Assembly (NCBI GenBank): GCA_900078775.1
Contig: LT549889.1
Span: forward strand, 3,348,001 to 3,412,000
Origin: Mycolicibacterium aurum
Lineage (GTDB): Bacteria; Actinomycetota; Actinomycetes; Mycobacteriales; Mycobacteriaceae
Length of the DNA stretch: 64,000 nt
Direction: 5' to 3'
The notes beneath the pieces were generated by a model. That model made no database searches. It saw only the letters and a program-made list of their open reading frames with translations, and was not told the DNA's origin. Below, piece by piece: positions 1 to 14,957 of this stretch (its first letter is position 1; every line of letters starts with the position of its first letter). Both the position numbers and the translations under genes were made by a program.

Positions 1-3319
<3,319 letters not shown>

Positions 3320-3335
<16 letters not shown>

Positions 3336-3438
3336 GCTTGCGAAGGGAACGCCGAGGAGTATCCAGCCTGCACGAGGCGTTCGCCTGAGCTTGCGAAGGG
3401 AACGCCGAGGAGCATCCAGCCTGCACGAGGCGTTCGCC
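3320..3438. repeat. 53-bp tandem repeat spanning the kgd stop codon
   Basis: Two full copies (3320-3372 and 3373-3425) plus a 13-base partial copy (3426-3438), period 53 bp. The full copies differ at one base (T3360 versus C3413). Each full copy contains the last codons and TGA of kgd, so the repeat looks like a local duplication of the gene end. Confidence 0.9.
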
Positions 3439-3456
3439 CCCTGACTTCGCCCAGAA

Positions 3457-3503
3457 GTGCAAAAGCTCGCGAGATTTCGGTGGAATCTCGCGAGCTTCTG
3501 CAC
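3457..3503. terminator. Bidirectional hairpin between kgd and the convergent DUF732 gene
   Basis: Arms 3457-3477 and 3484-3503 form a stem of about 20 bp with one mismatch and a short loop, core CTCGCGAGAT/ATCTCGCGAG. There is no clear T tract. It sits between two convergent genes, where mycobacterial intrinsic terminators commonly lie. Confidence 0.7.
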
Positions 3504-3515
3504 GTTGGCGGGGTT

Positions 3516-3872
3516 TCAGAAGCCGAGCAGCCCCATCGGGATCGGTGACTCCCCGTTGGCCAGCGAGGCCACCGCGCCCGGGCAGAACGCCGAGATGGCG
3601 AATCCGGTGAACATGGTGGCCGGCCCGAGCGGGCGGCCGATGGTGTCGGCGACCCGGCCGGCCACGTCGGCGACGTTCTGTCCGCCGTCGGCCAGCATCG
3701 GGCACACCGACTGCCCGGCGGCGACGGCGTCGGCGGGGTTGATATCGCTCAGCGCGGTGGCGTCAAGGGTGTTGAGGAAGTCACCGGCGGGGTCCGCCTG
3801 GGCCGGGGCCGCGGACAGCAGGCCGGCCGACAGCGCCGCAGCCGCGGTCACCAGGAATCGCATACGCATCAT
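3516..3872 (-). CDS. Secreted DUF732 domain protein
   Basis: Small exported protein of about 118 residues. The frame is open further upstream to 4046, but the start is placed at the Met cluster MMRMRF because a Sec signal peptide follows directly (hydrophobic AAAALSAGLLSAAPAQA, cleavage after AQA). The mature part has the DUF732 pattern: an F-L-x-x-L helix, then an A/G-rich segment with one Cys (AAGQSVCPML) and a second Cys near the end (AISAFCPGA), probably disulphide-bonded. DUF732 proteins are common, short, secreted mycobacterial proteins of unknown role. It converges on kgd and diverges from the SDR gene. Confidence 0.8.
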   Translation of the reverse strand: MMRMRFLVTAAAALSAGLLSAAPAQADPAGDFLNTLDATALSDINPADAVAAGQSVCPMLADGGQNVADVAGRVADTIGRPLGPATMFTGFAISAFCPGAVASLANGESPIPMGLLGF

Positions 3873-4078
3873 GTCCGGTAGATCGGTCCCCGCGGCGACG
3901 CCGTTACCGCCGGTGCGCACAGAGTGCACCGTCGCACCCCACGTTGCGGTGCGGTTCCACCTGGCGGGCGGGAGATCGTGGTCACATGATGGTGTGGTGA
4001 CCCGACCGTCCCCGATACCGGCGGTACCGGCTAAGGTCGATGTCAATCGAGCAACCAGTACGTCATAGAGGAGTGTGC

Positions 4079-4912
4079 ATGGAGGGCTTTGCCGGAAAAG
4101 TTGCCGTCGTCACCGGGGCGGGATCGGGTATCGGACAGGCGTTGGCCATCGAGCTGGGCCGCTCGGGCGCCAGCCTGGCGATCAGCGACGTCGACACCGA
4201 GGGCCTGGCGGTCACCGAGGAGCGACTCAAGGCCATCGGTGTCCCGGTCAAGGCCGACCGCCTCGACGTCACCGAGCGCGAGGCCTTCGAGCTGTACGCG
4301 GCGTCGGTGAAGGAACACTTCGGCAAGGTCAACCAGATCTACAACAACGCCGGTATCGCGTTCAGCGGTGACGTCGAGGTGTCCTCGTACAAGGACCTCG
4401 AGCGGGTGATGGACGTCGACTTCTGGGGCGTCGTCAACGGCACCAAGTCGTTCCTGCCGTACCTGATCGAATCCGGGGACGGCCACGTCGTGAACGTATC
4501 CAGCGTGTTCGGTCTGTTCTCGGTGCCCGGCCAGGCGGCCTACAACGCGGCGAAGTTCGCCGTGCGCGGATTCACCGAGGCGCTGCGCCAGGAGATGGCG
4601 CTGGCCAAGCACCCCGTCAAGGTGACCTGTGTGCATCCCGGCGGTATCAAGACGGCCATCGCGCGCAACGCCACCGCCGCCGAGGGCATCGACGTGGCCG
4701 AGATGGCCAAGGCCTTCGACACCAAGCTGGCCCGGACCAGCCCGGAGCGCGCCGCCCAGATCATCATGGAGGCCGTCCGCAAGGACCGGGCCCGGGTGCT
4801 CGTCGGCGCGGACGCCAAGATCCTCGACGTCATCGTCCGGATCACCGGCGCCGGATATCAGAAGCTGTTCGCGACGGCGACCAACGCACTGGTCCCCAAG
4901 CCCAAGAAGTAG
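4079..4912 (+). CDS. Short-chain dehydrogenase/reductase
   Basis: Classical SDR of 277 residues. The NAD(P)-binding motif TGAGSGIG lies near residue 14, NNAG near residue 90, and the catalytic Ser and YNAAK (Tyr/Lys) around residues 140-160. An Asp at the end of beta-2 (ISDVD) hints at NAD(H) preference. The start is the ATG at 4079, seven bases after an AGAGGAG ribosome-binding site; an earlier in-frame ATG at 4040 lacks one. It corresponds to the SDR beside kgd in M. tuberculosis (Rv1245c region). Substrate unknown. Its stop abuts the stop of convergent lpqZ with no gap. Confidence 0.88.
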   Translation: MEGFAGKVAVVTGAGSGIGQALAIELGRSGASLAISDVDTEGLAVTEERLKAIGVPVKADRLDVTEREAFELYAASVKEHFGKVNQIYNNAGIAFSGDVEVSSYKDLERVMDVDFWGVVNGTKSFLPYLIESGDGHVVNVSSVFGLFSVPGQAAYNAAKFAVRGFTEALRQEMALAKHPVKVTCVHPGGIKTAIARNATAAEGIDVAEMAKAFDTKLARTSPERAAQIIMEAVRKDRARVLVGADAKILDVIVRITGAGYQKLFATATNALVPKPKK

Positions 4913-5740
4913 TCAGTGCCCCAGCGGGTTGGCGTCGAGCCAGGCGGTCGCGACCGCCCCGGGCTCGGCGCCGGCCGCGACGGCGGCGCGCAACTGCGCC
5001 AGCGCATCGGTGTCGAGCACCCCGGCCAGCTCGTTGAGCGACCGTAACTGCATCTGGCTCAACGTGTTCCGGCGGTAGACCGGCACCACGTTCTCGGCCC
5101 GGATCAGTGCGGTCCGATCCGAGAGCCGGGTCAGATCCTCGGGGACGTCCGGTGCCGCCGCCGTCGTCCAGGCGATGTCGACCTTGTCCGCGCGCAGCGC
5201 CGCCCACAGCGCGTCGGCGTCGGCGAACTCGCGGGCCGCCCGCGGTGTGCAGGTGCCGACCGACTCCGGTGTCCGGGCCCCGCGCACCGCACCCGGGGTG
5301 AGGTCCGCGCACCGCTCGATCAGGGCCGTGACGTCACCGGCCCGCCAGTCCCGCGCGGTGTCGGCGGTGACCGCGACGGTCGGTTTGTCCGAGGCGCCTT
5401 CGGCGTAATCACCGGCGCCGAGCCCCTCGGGCAGCGCGCCGATCATGGCGCGGTAGACCTGAGCGGCCGAGCGGGCCGCGGCGTCCGGGGCGAACCGGGT
5501 GAGCACCTCGCCGGTGAAGCCGGGGGCCACGTCGACCTCACCGGAGTCCAACCCGCCCAACGGATCCGGGATCTCCCGGACGTGCGCAGGGCTGCCGTAG
5601 TAGCGCAGCGCGGCGGCGTACAGGTGGGCCAGCAGCACCGACTCGGCGTCCGCGCCGACCACCACCGACGGCGGCGCCGGCGGCGGCCCGCCGCAACCGG
5701 CGATCAGCAGTGCGGCGAGCAGCACCGCCAACCGGCGCAT
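4913..5740 (-). CDS. lpqZ: Lipoprotein, OpuAC-type substrate-binding protein LpqZ
   Basis: 275-residue periplasmic-binding-protein-like lipoprotein. The start at 5740 gives a lipoprotein signal peptide MRRLAVLLAALLIAGCGG with lipobox IAGC, then a Pro-rich linker. The rest matches glycine-betaine/osmoprotectant binding domains (OpuAC): VVVGADAESVLLAHLYAAAL near the N-terminus, a DVAPGFTGE segment, and C-terminal LSQMQLRSLNELAGVLD. No permease or ATPase partner is adjacent, so its ligand is unknown. The start lies 13 bases after the malic enzyme stop, so the two are probably co-transcribed. Confidence 0.85.
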   Translation of the reverse strand: MRRLAVLLAALLIAGCGGPPPAPPSVVVGADAESVLLAHLYAAALRYYGSPAHVREIPDPLGGLDSGEVDVAPGFTGEVLTRFAPDAAARSAAQVYRAMIGALPEGLGAGDYAEGASDKPTVAVTADTARDWRAGDVTALIERCADLTPGAVRGARTPESVGTCTPRAAREFADADALWAALRADKVDIAWTTAAAPDVPEDLTRLSDRTALIRAENVVPVYRRNTLSQMQLRSLNELAGVLDTDALAQLRAAVAAGAEPGAVATAWLDANPLGH

Positions 5741-5753
5741 CGTCGTCCGAACC

Positions 5754-6932
5754 TCAGACCCCGGATGCCTCGGCGACCGCGGCGGCCACCGCCGGGCCGA
5801 CCCGCGGGTCCAGCGCGCTGGGCACGATGTGGTCGACCGCCAGGTCGTCCCCGACCACCGAGAAGATCGCATGCGCGGCAGCGACTTTCATCTCCTCGGT
5901 GATGCGCCGCGCTCCGGCGTCCAGGGCACCGCGGAACACGCCCGGGAAGGCCAGCACATTGTTGATCTGGTTCGGGAAGTCGCTGCGGCCGGTGGCCACC
6001 ACCGAGGCGTACTTGCGGGCGATGTCCGGGTGGATCTCCGGATCCGGGTTGGACAGCGCGAACACGATGCCCTTGGGTGCCATCGTCGCGATCGCGTCCT
6101 CGGGCACCAGCCCGGCCGACACCCCGAGGAAGACGTCGGCGCCGTTGAGCGCCTCGGGCACCCCACCGGTCAGGCCACGCGGGTTGGTGCGCTGGGCGAG
6201 CTCGGCCTTGAAGGAGTTCAGGTCGCTGCGACCGGACTCCACGATGCCCTTGCTGTCCAGCACCACGATGTCGGTGATGCCGCTGTTGAGCAGGATGTTG
6301 GTGCAGGCGACACCGGCGGCACCGGCACCGGAGACCACCACCTTGAGCGAGGTGATGTCACGGTCGAGCACCTTGACCGCACCGAGCAGGGCGGACAGCA
6401 CCACGATGGCGGTGCCGTGCTGATCGTCGTGCATCACCGGGCAGTCCAGCGCCTCGATGACCCGGCGCTCGATCTCGAAGCAGCGGGGAGCCGAGATGTC
6501 CTCCAGGTTCACCGCACCGAAGGTCGGGCGCAGCCGGATCAGGGTCTCGACGATCTCATCGGGGTCCTTGGTGTCCAGCACGATCGGGATGGAGTTCAGC
6601 CCACCGAAGGTCTTGAACAGGGCGCTCTTGCCCTCCATGACCGGCAGCGAGGCGGCGGCGCCGATGTCGCCGAGGCCCAGCACGGCGCTGCCGTCGCTCA
6701 CCACGGCCACCAACCGATTGGCCCAGGTGTACTTCTTGGCCAGCGTCGCATCCGCGGCGATGGCACGGCTCACCTGAGCTACGCCCGGGGTGTAGGCGAT
6801 CGAGAGGGCACGCTGGGTGTCCAGCGGCGCTTTCAGTTCGACCGAGAGTTTGCCACCCTCGTGGGCCGCGAAGATCTCCGCGTCATCGATGACAACCTGG
6901 GGGGTCTTAACCAATTCCGACACGTCGGTCAC
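5754..6932 (-). CDS. NAD(P)-dependent malic enzyme
   Basis: Oxidative decarboxylation of malate to pyruvate, linking the TCA cycle to pyruvate. 392 residues, the short bacterial type without the C-terminal phosphotransacetylase domain. Visible features: SIAYTPGVAQV near residue 45, the VSDGSAVLGLGDIG signature near residue 80, metal-binding NLEDISAPRCFEIE and PVMHDDQHGTA near residues 145-170, the Rossmann motif VVVSGAGAAGVA near 200, and ALSNPDPEI near 290. In M. tuberculosis the syntenic spot holds mdh instead, so this is a different malate-using enzyme at the same place. Divergent from corA. Confidence 0.92.
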   Translation of the reverse strand: MTDVSELVKTPQVVIDDAEIFAAHEGGKLSVELKAPLDTQRALSIAYTPGVAQVSRAIAADATLAKKYTWANRLVAVVSDGSAVLGLGDIGAAASLPVMEGKSALFKTFGGLNSIPIVLDTKDPDEIVETLIRLRPTFGAVNLEDISAPRCFEIERRVIEALDCPVMHDDQHGTAIVVLSALLGAVKVLDRDITSLKVVVSGAGAAGVACTNILLNSGITDIVVLDSKGIVESGRSDLNSFKAELAQRTNPRGLTGGVPEALNGADVFLGVSAGLVPEDAIATMAPKGIVFALSNPDPEIHPDIARKYASVVATGRSDFPNQINNVLAFPGVFRGALDAGARRITEEMKVAAAHAIFSVVGDDLAVDHIVPSALDPRVGPAVAAAVAEASGV

Positions 6933-7002
6933 GTTACTTCACGCGCAGAACTCACCGGCACCGGTTCCCCGCTGGTGAGGCGTCGGAAATGCGACTGACT
7001 AG

Positions 7003-7185
7003 TAACATCTCGGCATGGGAGACGCGGTTGCGCCCCCGGACGATGGAGGTCGCGATGCCGTCTTTCCGCCCCCTGCCACCGTCTATGCCGAAGGCGGGCG
7101 GACGCCGGCCGACCCCCGGTCCGGACCCCTCCGCCATCCACATCCCGGTTTCGCGGGCCATGGTCGACTGCGGCGTCTACTGTGA
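7003..7185 (+). promoter_or_regulatory. corA promoter with a leaderless, proline-rich upstream ORF overlapping corA
   Basis: A -10 hexamer TAACAT (7003-7008) is followed by an ATG at 7015, the same geometry as the other leaderless starts in this window. That ATG opens a 57-codon frame (7015-7185) in a different frame from corA, overlapping the first 131 bases of corA and covering its ribosome-binding site (GGAGG 7045-7049). The peptide contains VAPPDDGG and VFPPPATVYAEGG. Polyproline leader peptides control Mg2+ transporter genes in enterobacteria (mgtL, corL); a similar role here is inference. Confidence 0.4.
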
Positions 7186-8161
7186 CGGCGCCCGACTGCC
7201 GGGTAAATACAGCCACGCCGCGGCCCTGGACAAGGTGCACGAGATCGAGGCCCAGGGCGGCACCGCGTTCGTCTGGATCGGTCTGCACGAACCGGACGAC
7301 CACCAGATGCAGGCGGTCGCCGATGTGTTCGGCCTGCACACCCTGGCCGTCGAGGACGCCGTGCACGCCCATCAGCGCCCCAAGCTGGAGCGCTACGGCC
7401 AGACGCTGTTCCTGGTGCTCAAGACGGTGACCTATGTCGAGCACGAGTCGATGGCCAAGGCCCGCGAGATCGTGGAGACCGGCGAGATCATGGTCTTCGT
7501 CGGGCCGGACTTCGTGGTGACCGTCCGGCACGGTGAGCACAGCGGGCTGGCCGGGGTGCGCAAACGGTTGGAGGGATCCCCGGAGAAACTGCGACTGGGC
7601 CCGTATTCGGTCATGCACGCCATCTCCGACGCGATCGTCGACAGCTACCTCGATGTCACCGACCTCATCGAAACCGACATCGACAACATGGAGGAGCACA
7701 TCTTCTCCCCGCTCAAGCAGACCAACATCGAGAGCATCTACCTGCTCAAGCGCGAGGTCGTGGAACTGCGCCGCGCGGTCAGCCCGCTGGCCACCGATCT
7801 GCAGCGCATCGGCACCGACCACGCCGACATCGTCAACGTCGACGTCCGCCAGTACATGGGCGACGTGCTCGACCACACCATCAAGGCCGCCGACCGGATC
7901 GCCGCCTACGACGACATGCTCACCTCGCTGGTGCAGGCCGCCCTGGGCAAGGTCGCCATGCAGCAGAACGTGGACATGCGCAAGATCTCGGCGTGGGTGG
8001 CGATCGCCGCGGTGCCCACCGCGATCGCCGGCATCTACGGGATGAACTTCGAGCACATGCCCGAACTGCGCGCCACCTGGGGCTATCCCCTGGTGCTGCT
8101 GATCATGTTCACGGTGTGCACGCTGCTGTACCGGACGTTCCGGCGCAACCACTGGCTGTAG
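7055..8161 (+). CDS. corA: Magnesium/cobalt transporter CorA
   Basis: Pentameric Mg2+/Co2+ channel of the inner membrane, 368 residues, close to the usual mycobacterial length (~366). Large cytosolic N-terminal domain, then two C-terminal membrane helices; the selectivity motif GMN lies in GIYGMNFEHMPEL between them, and the protein ends with the basic tail FRRNHWL. The start is the ATG at 7055, five bases after GGAGG; in-frame starts upstream (6989) have no such site and would add a sequence unlike the family. An out-of-frame leaderless ORF overlaps the 5' end. Divergent from malic enzyme. Confidence 0.93.
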   Translation: MPSFRPLPPSMPKAGGRRPTPGPDPSAIHIPVSRAMVDCGVYCDGARLPGKYSHAAALDKVHEIEAQGGTAFVWIGLHEPDDHQMQAVADVFGLHTLAVEDAVHAHQRPKLERYGQTLFLVLKTVTYVEHESMAKAREIVETGEIMVFVGPDFVVTVRHGEHSGLAGVRKRLEGSPEKLRLGPYSVMHAISDAIVDSYLDVTDLIETDIDNMEEHIFSPLKQTNIESIYLLKREVVELRRAVSPLATDLQRIGTDHADIVNVDVRQYMGDVLDHTIKAADRIAAYDDMLTSLVQAALGKVAMQQNVDMRKISAWVAIAAVPTAIAGIYGMNFEHMPELRATWGYPLVLLIMFTVCTLLYRTFRRNHWL

Positions 8162-8193
8162 GCCCCCCTCGCGAGCGGGGTAAAGGGGAACAG

Positions 8194-8811
8194 TCAGGAC
8201 GGTTCGGAGGCGCGGCGGCCCGCGTCGAACACGTCCACCCCGTCGGTGCGCCACGCCTCACGCATCGCCTCGGCGCCCTTGAGCCGCACCCAGGCGGCCT
8301 CGGTCGGGGTGATCGGGGTGGCCTGCAGCACCGTCACCGCCGCAAGCGGTTCGGGCAGCACGACATCCTCGACCGGGCTGGGGCCCAGCAGGAACGCGGT
8401 GAACGGTGCGGTCCGGGGACCGGACGGGGTGTCCACGGCGAACAACGGTCCGCTCAGGTCGACCAGCGCGTCGGGTTCGAGCACCAGCCCCTCCACCGAC
8501 GGTGCGGCGGCCAGCACCGCCATCGAGCGGGCCAGGCCGGTCGGGCTCGGTGGGCGCAGCGACACCATCACCTCGGCGCGCGGGCCGAGCTGGGTATCGG
8601 TCACGAAGTCGGTCGGGTCGACCATCGGGTAGCGCGAACAGCCCAGCGTGACAAAGTGATTCACGCCGTCGGCGTCGGGGCCGAAGCGCAGCACCGCGAT
8701 CCGTTCCGCCCCCAGGAAGGTGACGTTCGCCTCGGCCGGGTCACCGACCACACCGGCGGCGGTGAAGTGCTGCCGCAACCGTGCCCGGACTTCGGCGAGT
8801 ACGTCGACCAC
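8194..8811 (-). CDS. Suppressor-of-fused (SUFU) domain protein
   Basis: 205-residue soluble protein resembling the bacterial SUFU-like family: the central block GAERIAVLRFGPDADGVNHFVTLGCSRYPM followed, after a gap, by AEVMVSLRPP is the family signature. Bacterial members are often immunity or associated proteins, but the function here is not known. It starts with GTG whose first base is the last base of the sugC stop codon (TAGTG), so it is translationally coupled to sugC and is the last gene of the trehalose importer operon. Confidence 0.72.
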   Translation of the reverse strand: MVDVLAEVRARLRQHFTAAGVVGDPAEANVTFLGAERIAVLRFGPDADGVNHFVTLGCSRYPMVDPTDFVTDTQLGPRAEVMVSLRPPSPTGLARSMAVLAAAPSVEGLVLEPDALVDLSGPLFAVDTPSGPRTAPFTAFLLGPSPVEDVVLPEPLAAVTVLQATPITPTEAAWVRLKGAEAMREAWRTDGVDVFDAGRRASEPS

Positions 8812-9982
8812 TAGCCCGCGGGCGGGATGGACAGATTGACCCCGCTGTCGGCGTCGAACAGGATCAGCTTGGAGGTGTCCACCGCCAGCTCCGTCTTCTG
8901 CCCGGCGCGCGCCCGCGAATCGGCCGAAACCCGTGCCACGAACTCGTTTTCGCCGACACCGGACTCGGCGGCCAGCTCGGCCAGCTGCGCGGCCTTCGCG
9001 CCGGATCCCTCGGTGCGGAAGTGCAGGTACTTGTCCGCGCCCAGGGACTCCACCAGGTCGACGTCGACCTCGAAGGTCAATCCGCGGATCCGGGTGTAGG
9101 AGTCGATCAACGAGGCGTCGTCGAAATGCTCAGGGCGGATACCGGCGATGACGCTGGTGGCCCGGGGATGCTGATCCAGCACCCGCTGGGCCTCATCGGT
9201 GAGCACCACCTCGCCGAACGGCAGCTTGATGCTGCCGTCGGCCAGCGAGGCCGGGAAGAAGTTCATCCCCGGGGACCCGATGAAACCGGCGACGAACAGG
9301 TTCGCCGGGGTGTGGTAGAGCTCGTCGGGGGTGCCGATCTGCTGTGCGACGCCGGCCAGCATGACCACCACCCGGTCCCCAGCGTCATCGCCTCGGTCTG
9401 ATCGTGGGTGACGTACACGGTGGTGGTGCCCAGGCGATCCTGCAGCCGCGCGATCTCGGTGCGCATCTGCACGCGCAGCTTGGCGTCCAGGTTCGACAAC
9501 GGCTCGTCCATCAGGAATGCCTTGGGGCTGCGCACGATCGCGCGGCCCATCGCCACCCGCTGGCGCTGACCGCCGGAGAGCTGGGAGGGCTTGCGGTCCA
9601 GCAGCTGCGACAGGTCGAGGATCTTCGCGGTCTCCTCCACCTTGCGGTTGATCTCCTCCTTGGAGACCTTGGCCAGCGTCAACGGGAAGGCGATGTTCTG
9701 CCGCACCGTCATGTGCGGGTACAGCGCGTAGGACTGGAACACCATGGCGATGTCGCGGTCCTTGGGCGCCTTTTCGTTGACCCGCTCCCCGCCGATGCGC
9801 AGATCCCCGGAGCTGATGTCCTCCAGGCCCGCAATCATGTTCAGGGTGGTGGACTTTCCGCAGCCGGACGGACCGACCAGGATGATGAACTCGCCGTCGG
9901 CGATGGTCAGCGAGAAGTCCTTCACCGCCGTGGCGCCGTTGGCGTAGCTCTTCGACACCTGATCCAGCACGATTTCGGCCAT
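8811..9982 (-). pseudogene. sugC: Trehalose ABC transporter ATP-binding protein SugC, frameshifted
   Basis: ATPase of the LpqY-SugABC trehalose-recycling importer (MalK-like). The N-terminal frame starts at 9982 and is intact through Walker [10 protein letters not shown], signature [14 protein letters not shown], Walker B FLMDEP and the switch histidine [12 protein letters not shown]. Near 9377-9380 the frame breaks: one base appears missing where the family has LGDRVVVM. The upstream frame then runs 35 or so wrong residues to a stop at 9263. The adjacent frame carries the rest: [20 protein letters not shown], then the regulatory OB-fold domain, ending SGVNLSIPPAG at 8814. Adding one base restores 390 residues, the normal length (~393). 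It is either a true lesion, leaving a 240-residue ATPase without its regulatory domain, or a sequencing error in a C run. Confidence 0.85.
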
Positions 9983-9985
9983 GGA

Positions 9986-10822
9986 TTACCCCTTCACCGC
10001 GCCGGAGGTCAACCCGGCCACGATCCGTCGCTGAAAAATGAGAACAAAGATGATGATCGGGATGGTGATGACCATCGCGCCGGCGGCGATCGACCCGGTC
10101 GGCTCCTCGAATTGCGAACTGCCGGTGAAGTTCGCGATGGCCACCGGGGCGGTGATCGCCCGGTCGGTCGCGGTCAGCGACAGCGCGAGCAGCAGGTCGT
10201 TCCAGGCGAAGATGAACACCAGGATCGCGGCGGTGACGATGCCCGGCGCGGCCAGCGGCGCAATCACCTTGCGGAAGGCCTGCCCGGGGGTGGCGCCGTC
10301 CATCTTGGCGGCCTTCTCCAGATCCCACGGGATCTCCTTGAAGAACGCGCTCATGGTGTAGATCGCCAGCGGCAGCGCGAAGGTGATGTACGGGATGATC
10401 AGGCCGGGCCAGGTGTCGAACAGGCCGAGCCGGCGCTCGATGTTGAACAGCGGTGTCACCAGCGAGATCTGCGGGAACATCGCGATCAGCAGGGCGACGC
10501 CGACGAGCAGCTTCTTACCGGGGAAGGCCAACCGGGCGATCGCGTAGGCGGCCATCCCGCCGATGGTCACCGCGATGACGGTGGTGATCAGCCCGACGCC
10601 GATCGAGTTGACCAGCGCCGAGGTGAACATGTTGCCCTCGAAGATGGCCTTGTAGTTGGCGAAGGTGATCTCCGAGGGGATCAGCTTGCCGTCCTTGACC
10701 GTTGACGTCGGCTTCAACGACAGCGACAGGATCCACAGCACCGGGAACAACGCGTACAGCACGACCAGGACGTTGACGATGGTCCAGCCGGTCGCGCGGC
10801 GGGCACCCACGTTGTCCGCCAT
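9986..10822 (-). CDS. sugB: Trehalose ABC transporter permease SugB
   Basis: Inner-membrane permease of the LpqY-SugABC importer (MalG-type binding-protein-dependent permease), 278 residues with about six membrane helices. The cytoplasmic EAA loop that docks SugC is visible as [15 protein letters not shown] followed by APLAAPG. Its ATG directly follows the sugA stop with no gap, and sugC starts four bases after its stop, so the operon is tightly coupled. Confidence 0.95.
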   Translation of the reverse strand: MADNVGARRATGWTIVNVLVVLYALFPVLWILSLSLKPTSTVKDGKLIPSEITFANYKAIFEGNMFTSALVNSIGVGLITTVIAVTIGGMAAYAIARLAFPGKKLLVGVALLIAMFPQISLVTPLFNIERRLGLFDTWPGLIIPYITFALPLAIYTMSAFFKEIPWDLEKAAKMDGATPGQAFRKVIAPLAAPGIVTAAILVFIFAWNDLLLALSLTATDRAITAPVAIANFTGSSQFEEPTGSIAAGAMVITIPIIIFVLIFQRRIVAGLTSGAVKG

Positions 10823-13733
<2,911 letters not shown>

Positions 13734-13883
13734 GGCTACTCGTTCTCCTTCGTTCGCGTCGACGCTGGCCGACGTGGGCAGACGGGTACGCGTCCTTCGG
13801 GTTCGAGGCTCAACCCTAGTCCCAGCCGGGCCGGTATGTGCCCCGGCCCGGGCATGAATCACGTCGGGGACCAGCACGTACGC

Positions 13884-13898
13884 TACGTTTGCACAATG
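13884..13898 (+). promoter_or_regulatory. Leaderless promoter of the first DUF4190 gene
   Basis: -10 hexamer TACGTT at 13884-13889, start codon ATG at 13896 seven bases beyond its last base. No ribosome-binding site precedes the ATG. Confidence 0.55.
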
Positions 13899-14546
13899 AG
13901 CACTCCGGGCGAGGACAAGGACGCGACCCCACCACCGGATGCGGGTTCCGGTTCCGAGCCGACCGCCGGCGGATACGAGGCGCCACCGATCGAGCAGACC
14001 CCGCCGCCCGGGGCGGGCCACCCGCCGCCGCCGGCCTACGGCAGCTACGACCCGCCGCCGGCCTACCAACAGCCCGACCCCGCCGCGCAGTTCCCGCCAC
14101 CGGGGCAGAGCGGGGCCGGGTTCCCGCCGCCACCGCCCCCGCCGGGGTTCGCCGGACCCGACTATGCGGCGACCGGGTATCCCCCGCCGCCGCCCGGATA
14201 CGGCGCCCCGCAGGGCTCTCCGCCGTTCGGGGGACCGCGATTCGGTACGCCCCCGCCTCCGGGATTTCCCCCGGTGCCTCCGCCCTACGGCGCGGGCCCG
14301 GGCTACGGCGGTTACGGTGCGCCCCCGCAACCCGGCACGAACTCGTTGGCGATCGGCTCGCTGATCGCCTCACTCGTCGGCGTCGTCTGCGGCATCGGGT
14401 CGATCATCGGCATCGTGCTCGGCGTCATCGCGCTCAACCAGATCAAGCAGAACCACCAGGGCGGCCGCGGGCTGGCCATCGCCGGTATCGCGGTCGGCGG
14501 ATTCTCTCTGGTGATCAGCGTGGTGTGGGCGCTCACGCTGCTGTGA
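13896..14546 (+). CDS. Proline-rich DUF4190 membrane protein
   Basis: 216 residues. The first ~145 are Pro/Gly/Tyr-rich and disordered (repeats such as PPPAYGSYDPPPAYQ and FPPPPPPPGF), probably cytosolic. The C-terminal DUF4190 domain has two membrane helices (LAIGSLIASLVGVVCGIGSI and LAIAGIAVGGFSLVISVVWA) joined by the typical LGVIALNQIKQNHQGGRG loop. Members lie in the envelope and are of unknown function. It overlaps the next DUF4190 gene by four bases. Confidence 0.82.
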   Translation: MSTPGEDKDATPPPDAGSGSEPTAGGYEAPPIEQTPPPGAGHPPPPAYGSYDPPPAYQQPDPAAQFPPPGQSGAGFPPPPPPPGFAGPDYAATGYPPPPPGYGAPQGSPPFGGPRFGTPPPPGFPPVPPPYGAGPGYGGYGAPPQPGTNSLAIGSLIASLVGVVCGIGSIIGIVLGVIALNQIKQNHQGGRGLAIAGIAVGGFSLVISVVWALTLL

Positions 14547-14947
14547 GTGTCGGCCCGCCGCCCGGACCGGGCGATCCCCAGCGGCCGCTGGACTATCCGG
14601 CCGACGTGGCCCTGCCGCCGCCGATCTACCCGGGCCCGCAGGGGTATCCGGGTCTTCCCGGCTACCCCGCCTTCGATCCGTACGCCGCGGTCAAACCGCC
14701 GGGCACCAACGGCAAGGCGATCGCCGCACTGGTCTGCGCCCTGGTCGGGGTGGTGTTCTGCGGTCTGCCGTCGGTGGGTGGGTTGGTGTTCGGCGTCATC
14801 GCGATGCGCGAGACCCGGCGCACCGGCCAGGACGGGTACGGCCTCGCCCTGGCCGGGGCGATCATCGGCGGCCTGATCACGGCCGGGCTGGTGCTGCTGG
14901 CGCTGCTCGGGATCGGCGTCGTCGTCAGCGGCTTCACCCTGGTGTAG
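14543..14947 (+). CDS. Second DUF4190 membrane protein
   Basis: 134 residues starting with GTG in the GTGA overlap with the upstream gene. A short Pro-rich N-terminus (ALPPPIYPGPQGYPGLPGYP) is followed by the two-helix DUF4190 domain, AIAALVCALVGVVFCGLPSV, loop VIAMRETRRTGQDGYG, and GAIIGGLITAGLVLLALL. A tandem paralogue of its upstream neighbour, probably made together with it. Converges on the CitE-like gene with a 10-base gap. Confidence 0.82.
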   Translation: MSVGPPPGPGDPQRPLDYPADVALPPPIYPGPQGYPGLPGYPAFDPYAAVKPPGTNGKAIAALVCALVGVVFCGLPSVGGLVFGVIAMRETRRTGQDGYGLALAGAIIGGLITAGLVLLALLGIGVVVSGFTLV

Positions 14948-14957
14948 CCGGGTCGCC

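Noticed and set aside
5829..6998. 389-residue frame antisense to malic enzyme
   Set aside because: Shadow of the reverse-strand gene; His/Asp/Gly-rich composition typical of such frames.
7015..7060. Reading ATG 7015 as the true CorA start after a sequencing frameshift
   Set aside because: ATG 7055 has a good ribosome-binding site and gives an N-terminus of normal length resembling known CorA, so no frameshift is needed.
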